Of a stretch of 40,070 nt of DNA, positions 15,975 through 23,534 are shown piece after piece. A model generated the notes under the pieces. The model ran no database searches. It was not told the origin of the DNA and worked only from the letters and a program-made list of their open reading frames with translations. Made by a program: the position numbers and the translations under genes. The number at the start of each line of letters is the position of its first letter. Position 1 is the stretch's first letter. The stretch is from Herpetosiphon llansteffanensis. GTDB lineage: Bacteria; Chloroflexota; Chloroflexia; Chloroflexales; Herpetosiphonaceae. The stretch covers positions 1 to 40,070 of the forward strand of contig NZ_PUBZ01000111.1 of NCBI RefSeq assembly GCF_003205875.1, in the 5' to 3' direction.

Positions 15975-16330
15975 GCGCACATTTTACGATTAACCCAGAT
16001 AGCTAATAAGGATGAAGGATGAAGGATGAAGAGCAGAGAAGTTCTGGCTATAGGCTATGGGCTATTGGCTATTGGGAATACAATCTAGCTAATCTGTGCA
16101 ATCTGTGGCGAAAAATTCGTGGAATCTGTGGCGAAAAAAAAGCTTCGCGATCTTCGTGGTTTCCATCCTTTGTGGATCAAGGGTTTAACGCAGAGGAAGT
16201 ATGGCTCTTGGCTATTGGCTGATCATGGCAATTTTTATCCATGCATCCGATAGCCCATAGCCTGAAGCCATCAGCCTCATCCTTCGTGCTCTTCGTGCTC
16301 TTCGTGGATCAAAACCCGATCCCCAATATG
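15975..16330. repeat. intergenic repeat mosaic 2 (reverse orientation)
   Basis: The 465-bp gap before the MutS-like gene is almost entirely short repeat words, mostly in the reverse complement of mosaic 1. Order: GGATGAAGGATGAAGG (about 16010-16028), GGCTATAGGCTATGGGC (about 16050-16076), AATCTGTGGCGAAAAA (about 16090-16140), GCTTCGCGATCTTCGTGG (about 16142-16160), TTTAACGCAGAGGAAG (about 16184-16200), a second GGCTATTGGCT word, and CTTCGTGCTCTTCGTGG (about 16284-16312). No gene or promoter is evident. Confidence 0.85.
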
Positions 16331-16376
16331 GTATGATGACTGACGTTATCCGCGATTGAATGCCGCAGGAAGATAC

Positions 16377-18233
16377 ATGTCAAGCTCAAACCAAGCCACC
16401 CCAATCGAAATCTATCGCCAACGCAGCGCTAGCTATCAAGCAGCATTAACCCAACTCCGCCAACGCTCAGATCGCTTTGCCAATCTGCGTTTGCTCGTAT
16501 TTGGTGCTGCTCTCTTTGCCTTGATTTTTGGCTTTGCCAACGCCCCATGGTGGTTTGGCGTAGCAGCAGCATTGTTGGTTGGCTTTGTTTGGATTTTGAT
16601 TCAGCACAATAGCGTTGAAGAACAACGCCAACGGACTGAAGCGCTGTATCAATTAAATCAATTTGGGGTACTACGTTTAGAGCGCGATTGGGCCAATTTG
16701 CCCTTGCGTGTGCCAAGCCTAGAAATTCCCGCCGATTCGTATGCCAACGATTTAGATTTGGTTGGCCGCGCATCGTTACTACACTTACTTGGCCATTTGC
16801 CCACCGCCTTGGGCTTGGATACCCTACTAACATGGCTTTTGGCTCCTGCACCACCAAACACGATTAACGATCGCCAACAAGCAATTGCCGAGCTAGCGCA
16901 AAACGTGCAATTTCGTGAAGAATTACACGTGGCTGCCCATCATGTCAGCGCCGAACGCCAAGATTTTGAGCAATTTTTGCTTTGGACAGAACAGCCAGCG
17001 CGTGTGCTGAGCCGCATGTGGGTGGTTTGGCTCGCGCGTTTGTTACCAATCGGGCCAATTGCTGGCTTGGTCGCCTATTTGGCGGGCTGGACGAATGTGC
17101 CCTACTGGCTGATTTTATTTATTATCAACATCATCGTGAGCAATGGCTTAGGCTTGTGGGCCAATCAGGTGATCATGGCGGTTAGTGCACGGCGCAAAGG
17201 CTTTGCTGGCTTTGGCGCGCTCTTTCGGGCCATCAACGAGCCACAATTTCAAGCAGCATTGTTGCGCCAAGCCCAAAGCCAATTAACCGCCAACAGCGTG
17301 CGGGCCGATCAGCAAATGGCCCGTTTAAGTCGCTTGCTTAGCCTCGCTGATCAGCGGTTTAGCTATTTTTATATTGTGCTGCAAGGCTTTAGCCTGTGGA
17401 ATATTCATATCGGCTGGTTGCTGGAACGCTGGCAACGCGACGTGCGCGGTCAAGCTCGCAACTGGCTCACTACCTTGGGCGAGGTTGAATCCTTGGCGGC
17501 ACTCGCCACCTTGCAAGCCGACCATCCAAGCTGGACGCAAGCCCACATTCATGCAGCCGATCAGGTTATCGCAACCGGCATGGCCCATCCATTGTTGCGC
17601 CCCGATAAAGCTGTCGCCAACGATTTGAGCATCGGGCCAACAGGCACGCTATTTTTGATCACTGGCTCGAATATGGCGGGCAAAAGCACCTTGATGCGCG
17701 CCATCGGCCTGAATATTGTGCTAGCCCAAACCGGCAGCGTCGTCTGTGCCAGCAGCTTGCAACTGCCAGTCCTCCGATTAGCCACCAGCATGCGCATCAA
17801 CGACTCGCTTGAACAAGGCGTTTCGTACTATATGGCCGAATTGTTGAGGCTCAAAATGGTCTTGAATGAGGTTGAGCAAGCGCGGGCTGCTGGCCAAAAA
17901 GCCTTATTTCTGTTGGATGAAATTTTGCATGGCACCAACACCCGTGAGCGAACCGTTGCTGCGCGCCATATCATTGCCCGCTTGATTGGTTTGGGCGCGA
18001 TTGGTGCGGTTTCAACCCACGATTTATCGCTGGCAACCGCTCCTGATATTGCTGCCATCAGCCAGCCGTGGTATCTCACCGAGCACTTTGAGCGGGGCGA
18101 GAACGGCCCAACCATGACCTTCGATTATCAATTGCGGGCTGGTTTAGCGCCCAGCACCAACGCACTCAAATTAATGGAAATTGTTGGCTTGGTCGATCAG
18201 GATGTGCCGTTGAGTGCCGCCACTAGCGAGTAG
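16377..18233 (+). CDS. membrane-associated MutS-like ATPase
   Basis: 618 residues. The C-terminal third is a MutS domain V ATPase: Walker A GSNMAGKST (about 430-438), ASSLQLPVLRLATSMRIND, Walker B ALFLLDEILHGTNTRER and a GAVSTHDLSLA switch. The N-terminal part has no mismatch-recognition domain. Instead there are hydrophobic pairs near 40-75 (LLVFGAALFALIFGFANA, WWFGVAAALLVGFVWIL) and 215-265 (LLPIGPIAGLVAYLAG, WLILFIINIIVSNGLG). MutS-like proteins with membrane segments occur in several phyla and have no settled function. Mismatch repair proper is therefore unlikely. ATG at 16377 follows AGGA by 6 nt. The solute-binding protein gene starts 7 nt after its stop. Confidence 0.82.
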   Translation: MSSSNQATPIEIYRQRSASYQAALTQLRQRSDRFANLRLLVFGAALFALIFGFANAPWWFGVAAALLVGFVWILIQHNSVEEQRQRTEALYQLNQFGVLRLERDWANLPLRVPSLEIPADSYANDLDLVGRASLLHLLGHLPTALGLDTLLTWLLAPAPPNTINDRQQAIAELAQNVQFREELHVAAHHVSAERQDFEQFLLWTEQPARVLSRMWVVWLARLLPIGPIAGLVAYLAGWTNVPYWLILFIINIIVSNGLGLWANQVIMAVSARRKGFAGFGALFRAINEPQFQAALLRQAQSQLTANSVRADQQMARLSRLLSLADQRFSYFYIVLQGFSLWNIHIGWLLERWQRDVRGQARNWLTTLGEVESLAALATLQADHPSWTQAHIHAADQVIATGMAHPLLRPDKAVANDLSIGPTGTLFLITGSNMAGKSTLMRAIGLNIVLAQTGSVVCASSLQLPVLRLATSMRINDSLEQGVSYYMAELLRLKMVLNEVEQARAAGQKALFLLDEILHGTNTRERTVAARHIIARLIGLGAIGAVSTHDLSLATAPDIAAISQPWYLTEHFERGENGPTMTFDYQLRAGLAPSTNALKLMEIVGLVDQDVPLSAATSE

Positions 18234-18240
18234 GTTCCGC

Positions 18241-19011
18241 ATGCGCCGTTTGTTCGATATTCTGGTAATTTGCATTCTATTGGGCTACGCTTGGCTAGCA
18301 ACCCGCAGCCAAGGCGGCGCTGATGATCCTGTTTGGCAACGAGCTAAAGCGCGTGGGGTTTTGGTGGTTGGCACCGATTTTGGCTTTTTGCCATTTGCCC
18401 AATTGGATGGCCAAAAGCCTATCGGCTACGATGTCGATCTGGTCGAAGAATTGGCGCGCCGCCTCGATTTGCAGGTTGAGTGGCGGCAAATTGGCTACGA
18501 TGGCTTGTTTCCGGCAATCGATCCGGCCAATCCGAATCAAGTTGATCTGATTGCAGCGGGCATTATTCAGAACCCAGCTGAGGCTTGGCGCGCCCGTTAT
18601 AGCCAAGCATACCTTGATGGCGGCCAACAATTATTGGTCAGTAATACGAATCCAATCACCCAACAAAGCCAATTAAGCGGCTTGATTGCGGTGCAACTTG
18701 GCTCACCAGGCGAGAGCCTTGCCCGCCAATTGTTCAGCCCGCAACGCATCGCCAATAGCCCATATACCGAAATCGCCGCCGCTGATCAGGTGGTGCGTGG
18801 CTTTGCTGATGGGGCGATTGTTAGTAATTTGACAGCCCTAGAAACCAATAATCGCCAGCAAACGCGCACGCTTGCTAGCCTCAGCTACGAGCCATTTGTC
18901 TTGGCAATGCCAATTACGGCCTACGAATTGCACAATCAAATTAACCGTGAGCTTGGCCAACTCCACGCCGAGGGCTGGATTGCCAAGCTCAATCAAAAAT
19001 GGTTTCCCTAA
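18241..19011 (+). CDS. extracellular solute-binding protein, family 3
   Basis: About 256 residues. An N-terminal signal or anchor helix (LFDILVICILLGYAWLA) has no lipobox Cys. The mature part shows the periplasmic amino-acid-binding fold: RGVLVVGTDFGFLPFAQLDG, IGYDVDLVEELARRLDLQVEW, GYDGLFPAI, VDLIAAGIIQNPAEA, and a late AMPITAYELHNQINRELGQL helix before the final WIAKLNQKWF segment. Such proteins deliver polar amino acids to ABC transporters, but no permease or ATPase gene is adjacent. The start is ATG at 18241, 7 nt after the MutS-like stop, with a weak ribosome binding site. Its TAA overlaps the stop of the converging gene (CTAA). Confidence 0.85.
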   Translation: MRRLFDILVICILLGYAWLATRSQGGADDPVWQRAKARGVLVVGTDFGFLPFAQLDGQKPIGYDVDLVEELARRLDLQVEWRQIGYDGLFPAIDPANPNQVDLIAAGIIQNPAEAWRARYSQAYLDGGQQLLVSNTNPITQQSQLSGLIAVQLGSPGESLARQLFSPQRIANSPYTEIAAADQVVRGFADGAIVSNLTALETNNRQQTRTLASLSYEPFVLAMPITAYELHNQINRELGQLHAEGWIAKLNQKWFP

Positions 19012-19793
19012 CGCAAACGCGCCACCAACGTGCTAACCCCGATCACCAAGAAAATGATTAACCCAATATTGAAACCAACTGCAAAAAAAGCCGCCAGAAT
19101 CGCCCCCAGCGCAAAGGCCCCAGCCCCAGCAATCTGCATCACTAAGCCCCGTTTACGCGTGGCCCAATCGATCACCCGCATAATTGTTTCGCCAATCACA
19201 GCACCCATAAAAAAGAAGAGAAACAGCGGGAAAAAGCTACAAATATAGGCTCCAATCCCACCAATGACGAGACTAATCGCCCCAGCCTTAACCGCATCAA
19301 GCGGCTCAACTTGGTAAATTGGCGAACGGCGTTCTTTACGACATTCAGGGCAAATAAAGCCAACTGGTGTGCGTTCGCTACATTTCGAGCAAATTGGCCG
19401 CGTACATTGAATACAGCGCAAGCCGGTTTCGACCGTTGGGTGACGATAGCAATACAGCGTCTCGCTGGTTGGAGCCAGCAACGGCGTTGCATCGATCGGC
19501 GGCACATTCACCGCTGGATGCGGATTGGCCGCGCCACTTTTGAGTGCCGCCAAAGCACCTTGAGCCGCAATATTCTCTGGCTCTAGTTGCAAGGCTTGTT
19601 CAAGCAATAAACGGCGCTCGTTGAATGTGCCAACCACCTCGGCCAAGGCAATCAACACATTAACATCATTGGGTGCAAGCCGTAATGCTTTGCGCAATGC
19701 ATTCCGCGCAGCAGTTTTATCGCCGCGCTGAGCAGCCTCGCGACCAGCGCTTAATAACGTTCCTACATCATCAGTTTGTTCAAGATCAAGCAC
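19008..19793 (-). CDS. TPR, zinc-finger and membrane-domain protein
   Basis: About 261 residues from GTG at 19793. Residues about 9-85 hold TPR-like helices (GREAAQRGDKTAARNALRKA, LRLAPNDVNVLIALAEV). A Cys/His cluster follows: YCYRHPTVETGLRC, CTRPICSKCSER and GFICPECR, which resembles a B-box zinc finger. The last 95 residues carry three to four membrane segments (AGAISLVIGGIGAYICSFFP, LFLFFFMGAVIGETIM, AGAGAFALGAILAAFFAVG, LIIFLVIGVSTLV). The zinc part probably faces the cytoplasm; function is unknown. GTG at 19793 follows AAAGGGG by 7 nt. An earlier in-frame start at 19856 would add 21 residues of non-conserved character. Confidence 0.78.
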   Translation of the reverse strand: MLDLEQTDDVGTLLSAGREAAQRGDKTAARNALRKALRLAPNDVNVLIALAEVVGTFNERRLLLEQALQLEPENIAAQGALAALKSGAANPHPAVNVPPIDATPLLAPTSETLYCYRHPTVETGLRCIQCTRPICSKCSERTPVGFICPECRKERRSPIYQVEPLDAVKAGAISLVIGGIGAYICSFFPLFLFFFMGAVIGETIMRVIDWATRKRGLVMQIAGAGAFALGAILAAFFAVGFNIGLIIFLVIGVSTLVARLR

Positions 19794-19914
19794 AAAAATT
19801 CCCCTTTCATGGCCTCCACAACCATCCAGCGCACGAGTATCCGCGTAGCATGGCATAGAATGCGCTTATTAGCGTGCATGATACCGTTTTTTTGGTTGTT
19901 TGAGGAATATTTCC

Positions 19915-21396
19915 ATGCGAATTGTTGTGATTGGTAGTGGGTTTGGCGGTTTGGGCGCAGCTATTCGGTTACAGGCCAAAGGCCACGAGGTAACAATTGT
20001 CGAGAAGCGCGATAAACCAGGCGGGCGGGCCTATGTCTACGAACAAGATGGCTTTAAATTCGACGGCGGGCCAACCGTCATCACCGCGCCATTTATGATT
20101 GACGATTTATTTACCTTGGCAGGCCGCAAAACCGAAGATTATGTCACGATGATGCCAGTATCGCCCTTTTACCGCATCTTTTTCCACGATCAAAGCCATT
20201 TTGATTATTCCGACGATTTGCCAAGCATGGTGCGCCAAATTCGCGAATGGAATCCAGACGATGTTGATGGTTATTTGGAATTCGTGCGCCGCGCCGAGCA
20301 GATTTTCAACAAAGGCTTCACCGAATTAGCCGATCAGCCATTTTTGAAACTCACCGATATGCTCAAAATTGTGCCTGATATGGTCAAACTCGAATCGTAT
20401 CGCACAGTTTATGGCTTTGTTTCTAAATTTGTGCAAGATGAGCGTTTGCGCCAAGTGCTGAGCTTTCACCCGCTACTCGTTGGCGGCAACCCTTTCCAAA
20501 CCACCAGTATCTACACCTTGATCAACTTCCTCGAACGCAAATGGGGCGTGTGGTTTGCCAAAGGCGGCACTGGGGCCTTAGTCCTAGCATTAGTCAAATT
20601 ATTCGAAGATTTGGGCGGTAAAATCGAACTTAATCGCGATGTAGCTGAAATTACCACCTACAACGGCAAAGCCACCGGCGTGCGCCTGCGCGATGGCAGC
20701 GAAATCAAAGCTGATGCCGTGGTCTGCAATAGCGAAGTTGCCTGGGCCTACCAAAACCTTTTGCCAAGCAGCATGCGCAAAAAATACACCGACCGCAAAT
20801 TGGCTCGTATGCGCTATTCAATGTCGCTGGTGGTGATTTATTTTGGCACCGATCGTCAATATCGCGGCCAAGATGGGCCAAAACTCGCCCATCACGACAT
20901 CATTTTGGGGCCACGCTACCAGCCATTGCTTGATGATATTTTTACTAAAAAACAGCTAGCCGATGATTTCTCGCTCTATTTACACATGCCAACCTTGACC
21001 GATCCATCATTGGCACCAGAAGGCTGCGATGCGTTTTATGTGCTCTCGCCAGTACCGCACCTTGGCTCTGGCACCGATTGGCGGCAGGCAGCCAAGCCCT
21101 ATCGCGACCGGATTATGAACTTTTTAGAAGAGCGCTATTTGCCCAATTTATCTAAGCATATCGTCAGCGAGCATATGATTACGCCCTTGCACTTTGCCGA
21201 AACCCTGAATAGCTATCAAGGCAGCGCCTTCTCGGTCGAGCCAATTTTGACCCAATCGGCATGGTTCCGCCCGCACAACCGCTCGGAAGAAATTCCTAAT
21301 CTCTATTTTGTGGGTGCTGGCACGCACCCAGGCGCAGGCTTGCCCGGCGTGCTATCGAGCGCCAAAATCGTCGAAGATTTAATTGGGGCCTCGTAA
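19915..21396 (+). CDS. crtI: phytoene desaturase-family carotenoid enzyme
   Basis: 493 residues of the CrtI family. The N-terminal FAD-binding motif is VIGSGFGGLGAAIRLQAKG (about 4-22), with EKRDKPGGRAY next and FKFDGGPTVITAPFMIDDLF after it. The C-terminal FAD signature is NLYFVGAGTHPGAGLPGVL. These flavoproteins introduce double bonds into phytoene or later carotenes at the membrane. Length and motifs fit CrtI, but CrtN- or CrtD-like roles are not excluded. No phytoene synthase (crtB) is nearby. ATG at 19915 follows GAGGAA (19902-19907) by 7 nt. Confidence 0.85.
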   Translation: MRIVVIGSGFGGLGAAIRLQAKGHEVTIVEKRDKPGGRAYVYEQDGFKFDGGPTVITAPFMIDDLFTLAGRKTEDYVTMMPVSPFYRIFFHDQSHFDYSDDLPSMVRQIREWNPDDVDGYLEFVRRAEQIFNKGFTELADQPFLKLTDMLKIVPDMVKLESYRTVYGFVSKFVQDERLRQVLSFHPLLVGGNPFQTTSIYTLINFLERKWGVWFAKGGTGALVLALVKLFEDLGGKIELNRDVAEITTYNGKATGVRLRDGSEIKADAVVCNSEVAWAYQNLLPSSMRKKYTDRKLARMRYSMSLVVIYFGTDRQYRGQDGPKLAHHDIILGPRYQPLLDDIFTKKQLADDFSLYLHMPTLTDPSLAPEGCDAFYVLSPVPHLGSGTDWRQAAKPYRDRIMNFLEERYLPNLSKHIVSEHMITPLHFAETLNSYQGSAFSVEPILTQSAWFRPHNRSEEIPNLYFVGAGTHPGAGLPGVLSSAKIVEDLIGAS

Positions 21397-21412
21397 ACTA
21401 CGATTCAATTTG

Positions 21413-21684
21413 TTCCCTCACCCCCAGCCTTTCAAGGGTAGGTTTTTAAGAATTGGCGGTATGGTGCGTTCCCTCACCCCCCAGCCCCCTCTCCCACTGC
21501 ACGCGGGCGAGGGGGAGCACGCTGGTTTTCATTAATAATTCTGGTGGAACCACAGCATGAACGCCCCTCGCCCACTCAATGCCAGTGAGGGGGAGCCGAC
21601 CGTTTTTCACCACGATTTCGGCGAAAACCACCAAACCAAAAAGCCCCTCGCCCGCCGCGTGGGCGAGGGGTTGGGGTGAGGGGC
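21413..21684. repeat. GC-rich palindromic repeat element, long variant
   Basis: The gap between crtI and the parB-like gene is a compound of GC-rich inverted repeats. A partial copy begins with CCCTCACCCCCAGCC at about 21416. The main element (21469-21684) starts TCCCTCACCCCCCAGCCCCC and ends GGGGTTGGGGTGAGGGGC, so its ends are inverted copies. Inside are hairpins such as CCCCTCGCCC (about 21653) with GGGCGAGGGG (about 21661-21670). It is related to the 134-bp copies at 23084 and 33621 but is longer and carries extra internal DNA. Confidence 0.75.
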
Positions 21685-21725
21685 TTTTCATAACCAAATT
21701 CAGCAGCGATTAACCAGAATAGGTG

Positions 21726-21734
21726 TGCTATAAT
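21726..21734 (+). promoter_or_regulatory. extended -10 promoter of the parB-like gene
   Basis: TGCTATAAT (21726-21734) is a perfect extended -10. The predicted start at about 21741 leaves a 30-nt leader with GAGG 8 nt before the ATG at 21771. No clear -35 is seen. The same nonamer drives the methyltransferase gene near 4560. Confidence 0.5.
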
Positions 21735-21770
21735 CACGGTGTTTAGCCAAATCAAATGAGGCTCCAACCT

Positions 21771-22823
21771 ATGCAATTACTCTACTTAAACTTAAATCAA
21801 TTAGAAGCCGATCCAACTGGTATTCGCCAAGATCAGGGCGATATTGCCGCGCTCGCAGCGACGATTAGCGAACAAGGTCTGTTGCAACCATTGGGCGTAA
21901 TTGGCATTGGCGGCGATCGCTATCGGGTGGTCTATGGCGGACGACGCTTGGCAGCAATTACCTCGTTGGGCTACGAACGCGTGCCCTGCATCAAGCTCGA
22001 TCTGCAAGAATCCGACCGCCTAACCCAGCAATTGGCCGAAAACGTCGCACGCTTGGATCTGAATGATTTAGAAAAAGCTGTGGCCTTCAAACGCCTGCGC
22101 GATCAACTTAGCGAAGTTGGTGTAAACGGCGACCTCGATGAGGAAGTTGGCAAGCGGGTTGGCTTGGTTGGCCGCTCAGTGCGCCGCTATTTGAGCCTGC
22201 TCGATTTGCCCGAAGAAGTACAAGCTTTGCTGCGCAATGGCGATTTGAATGTAACCCAAGCTCAGCATATTCGGCGCTTGCCCAACGAACGCCGCCAAGT
22301 TGAGCTAGCCCGTTATGCCGCCGATGAAGGCATGTCGGCAGCCCAAATTAGTGGCTTGGCAGCCTATTTGACCGCCAATCCAGAGCTTTCGGTAGAAGCA
22401 GCACTCGATGCCTTGGAAGGCGGTTTAGAGCTGCGCACCGAACGGATTGGCGAAGTTGAGCAAAGCAGCGGACGCGTAAGCCGTGGCTCGACCGAAAACG
22501 TCGGCCTCGACGACAACGATTCAGATATTTGGGATGATGAAGACGATCGCATTCAACAAGAGCACGATCAATTCTTCGCTGTGGTTGAAGAAACCGACGC
22601 TAAGAAGAATAAATCACGCGTCTTTCGCATCCGCTCGCTCGACCAGATGGTCGATGAAACCGATCGCATTTCGCGCGCAGTTCACGAAGGCGATTTCGGC
22701 AAGTGGCTCGAAAGCGATGAAAATGCACCCTTCAAAGTACGGCTGGTGCTCAAGCAAATCGAAACTCTCAGCAAAGCCCTGCGCAATACCCTGCAAAACC
22801 AAGGCTGGAGCGACGAAGAGTAG
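21771..22823 (+). CDS. ParB/Spo0J-like protein without adjacent parA
   Basis: 350 residues. The N-terminal half is ParB-like: LNLNQLEADPTGIRQD, ISEQGLLQPLGVIG, a VVYGGRRLAAITSLGY box where canonical ParB has GERRxRA, and QLAENVARLDLNDLEKAVAF. A helix-turn-helix region follows (about 125-190, KRVGLVGRSVRRYLSLLDLP and NVTQAQHIRRLP). The C-terminal third is acidic and Ser-rich (about 235-290, with DDNDSDIWDDEDD) and then charged helical. In ParB the GERRxRA box binds CTP; here the Glu is Gly. No ParA gene or obvious centromere repeats are nearby. It may be a chromosomal ParB-like regulator or a nucleoid occlusion-like factor rather than the segregation ParB. Confidence 0.82.
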   Translation: MQLLYLNLNQLEADPTGIRQDQGDIAALAATISEQGLLQPLGVIGIGGDRYRVVYGGRRLAAITSLGYERVPCIKLDLQESDRLTQQLAENVARLDLNDLEKAVAFKRLRDQLSEVGVNGDLDEEVGKRVGLVGRSVRRYLSLLDLPEEVQALLRNGDLNVTQAQHIRRLPNERRQVELARYAADEGMSAAQISGLAAYLTANPELSVEAALDALEGGLELRTERIGEVEQSSGRVSRGSTENVGLDDNDSDIWDDEDDRIQQEHDQFFAVVEETDAKKNKSRVFRIRSLDQMVDETDRISRAVHEGDFGKWLESDENAPFKVRLVLKQIETLSKALRNTLQNQGWSDEE

Positions 22824-22839
22824 ACTCAAGGATAAAGTA

Positions 22840-23083
22840 TGAATTATGAGGGATGAGGAGCTAGGGATCAGGGGTCAGGAAGGGGAGCAAGGTATTAAAG
22901 ATAAGGATGAATTGTAAAGGCTATGGGCTGTTGGCTATAGGCTATGGGCCAGTAGAACATCATCACAATAATCTGTGGCATCTGTGGCGAAAAGGGAATT
23001 GCTTTTAACGCAGAAGAACCGAAGGATGACAGATAAAGGCTCTAGGCTATGTGTACTGGTATATCACGTTAACCACCACCTGA
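22840..23083. repeat. intergenic repeat mosaic 3a
   Basis: Repeat words fill the gap after the parB-like gene: ATGAGGGATGAGG (about 22844), CTAGGGATCAGGGGTCAGG (about 22861), GGCTATGGGCTGTTGGC (about 22919), AATCTGTGGCATCTGTGGC (about 22970), TTTTAACGCAGAAGAACC (about 23004) and GGCTCTAGGCTATG. A 35-bp stretch beginning TATGGGCCAG (22943-22977) recurs exactly at 23250-23284. Confidence 0.85.
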
Positions 23084-23217
23084 TCCCCTCACCCCAACCC
23101 CTCTCCCGTGCGCGGGCGAGGGGCTTTAATCGTGCGGTTCTGTCACGATGTGTGATACACCATGGTCGGCTCCCCCTCGCCCGCGTTCAGTGGGAGCGGG
23201 GGTTGGGGGGTGAGGGA
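23084..23217. repeat. 134-bp GC-rich palindromic element, copy A
   Basis: The element starts TCCCCTCACCCCAACCCC and ends GGGGTTGGGGGGTGAGGGA, so its termini are inverted copies. Two internal hairpins are built on CCCCTCTCCC/GGGCGAGGGG (first half) and CCCCCTCGCCC/GGGAGCGGGGG (second half), with a less conserved centre. It is the same length and layout as 33621-33754. It carries no coding capacity and is inserted within the repeat mosaic. Confidence 0.8.
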
Positions 23218-23460
23218 CCATGATTGCCAATCCAATCAACCATTACAGTTATGGGCCAGTAGAACATCATCACAATAATCTGTGACAATCTGTGGCAAAA
23301 AGTGGATTGCTTTTAACGCAGAGGCGCAGAGAACCGAAGGATGAAGGATGAGGGATGAAATCAATAGCCAAAAGCCCAGAGCCTATAGCCCCATCTTCGC
23401 GTCCTTCGCGGTTTCCGTAGCCGATCTCTGGCCCCTGGCCCCTAGTCCCTGAACCCTCAG
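23218..23460. repeat. intergenic repeat mosaic 3b
   Basis: This continues mosaic 3 on the far side of the palindromic element. It contains the second exact copy (23250-23284) of the 35-bp word, then AATCTGTGGCAAAAAG, TTTTAACGCAGAGGCGCAGAG, GAAGGATGAAGGATGAGGG, AAAAGCCCAGAGCCTATAGC, TCTTCGCGTCCTTCGCGG and CCCCTGGCCCCTAGTCCCTG. No gene is visible. Confidence 0.85.
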
Positions 23461-23461
23461 C

Positions 23462-23501
23462 AAAAAACAAAGGCGGCTGCAAGCAACTTGCAACCGCCTT
23501 T
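23462..23501 (-). terminator. intrinsic terminator of pckG
   Basis: Read on the minus strand, AAAGGCGGTTGCAAG (23501-23487) pairs with CTTGCAGCCGCCTTT (23483-23469) across a 3-nt loop, with one U-G wobble. It is followed by GTTTTTTG (23468-23461). Stem, loop and U-tract make a textbook rho-independent terminator, 34 nt after the pckG stop. Confidence 0.9.
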
Positions 23502-23534
23502 GACGATTAGGGATTATGGCTGATCAAGCCAACG

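Noticed and set aside
22840-23460. Origin of replication or parS cluster next to the parB-like gene
   Set aside because: No DnaA boxes or parS-like 16-bp palindromes were recognised. The gap is explained by repeat words and the palindromic element.
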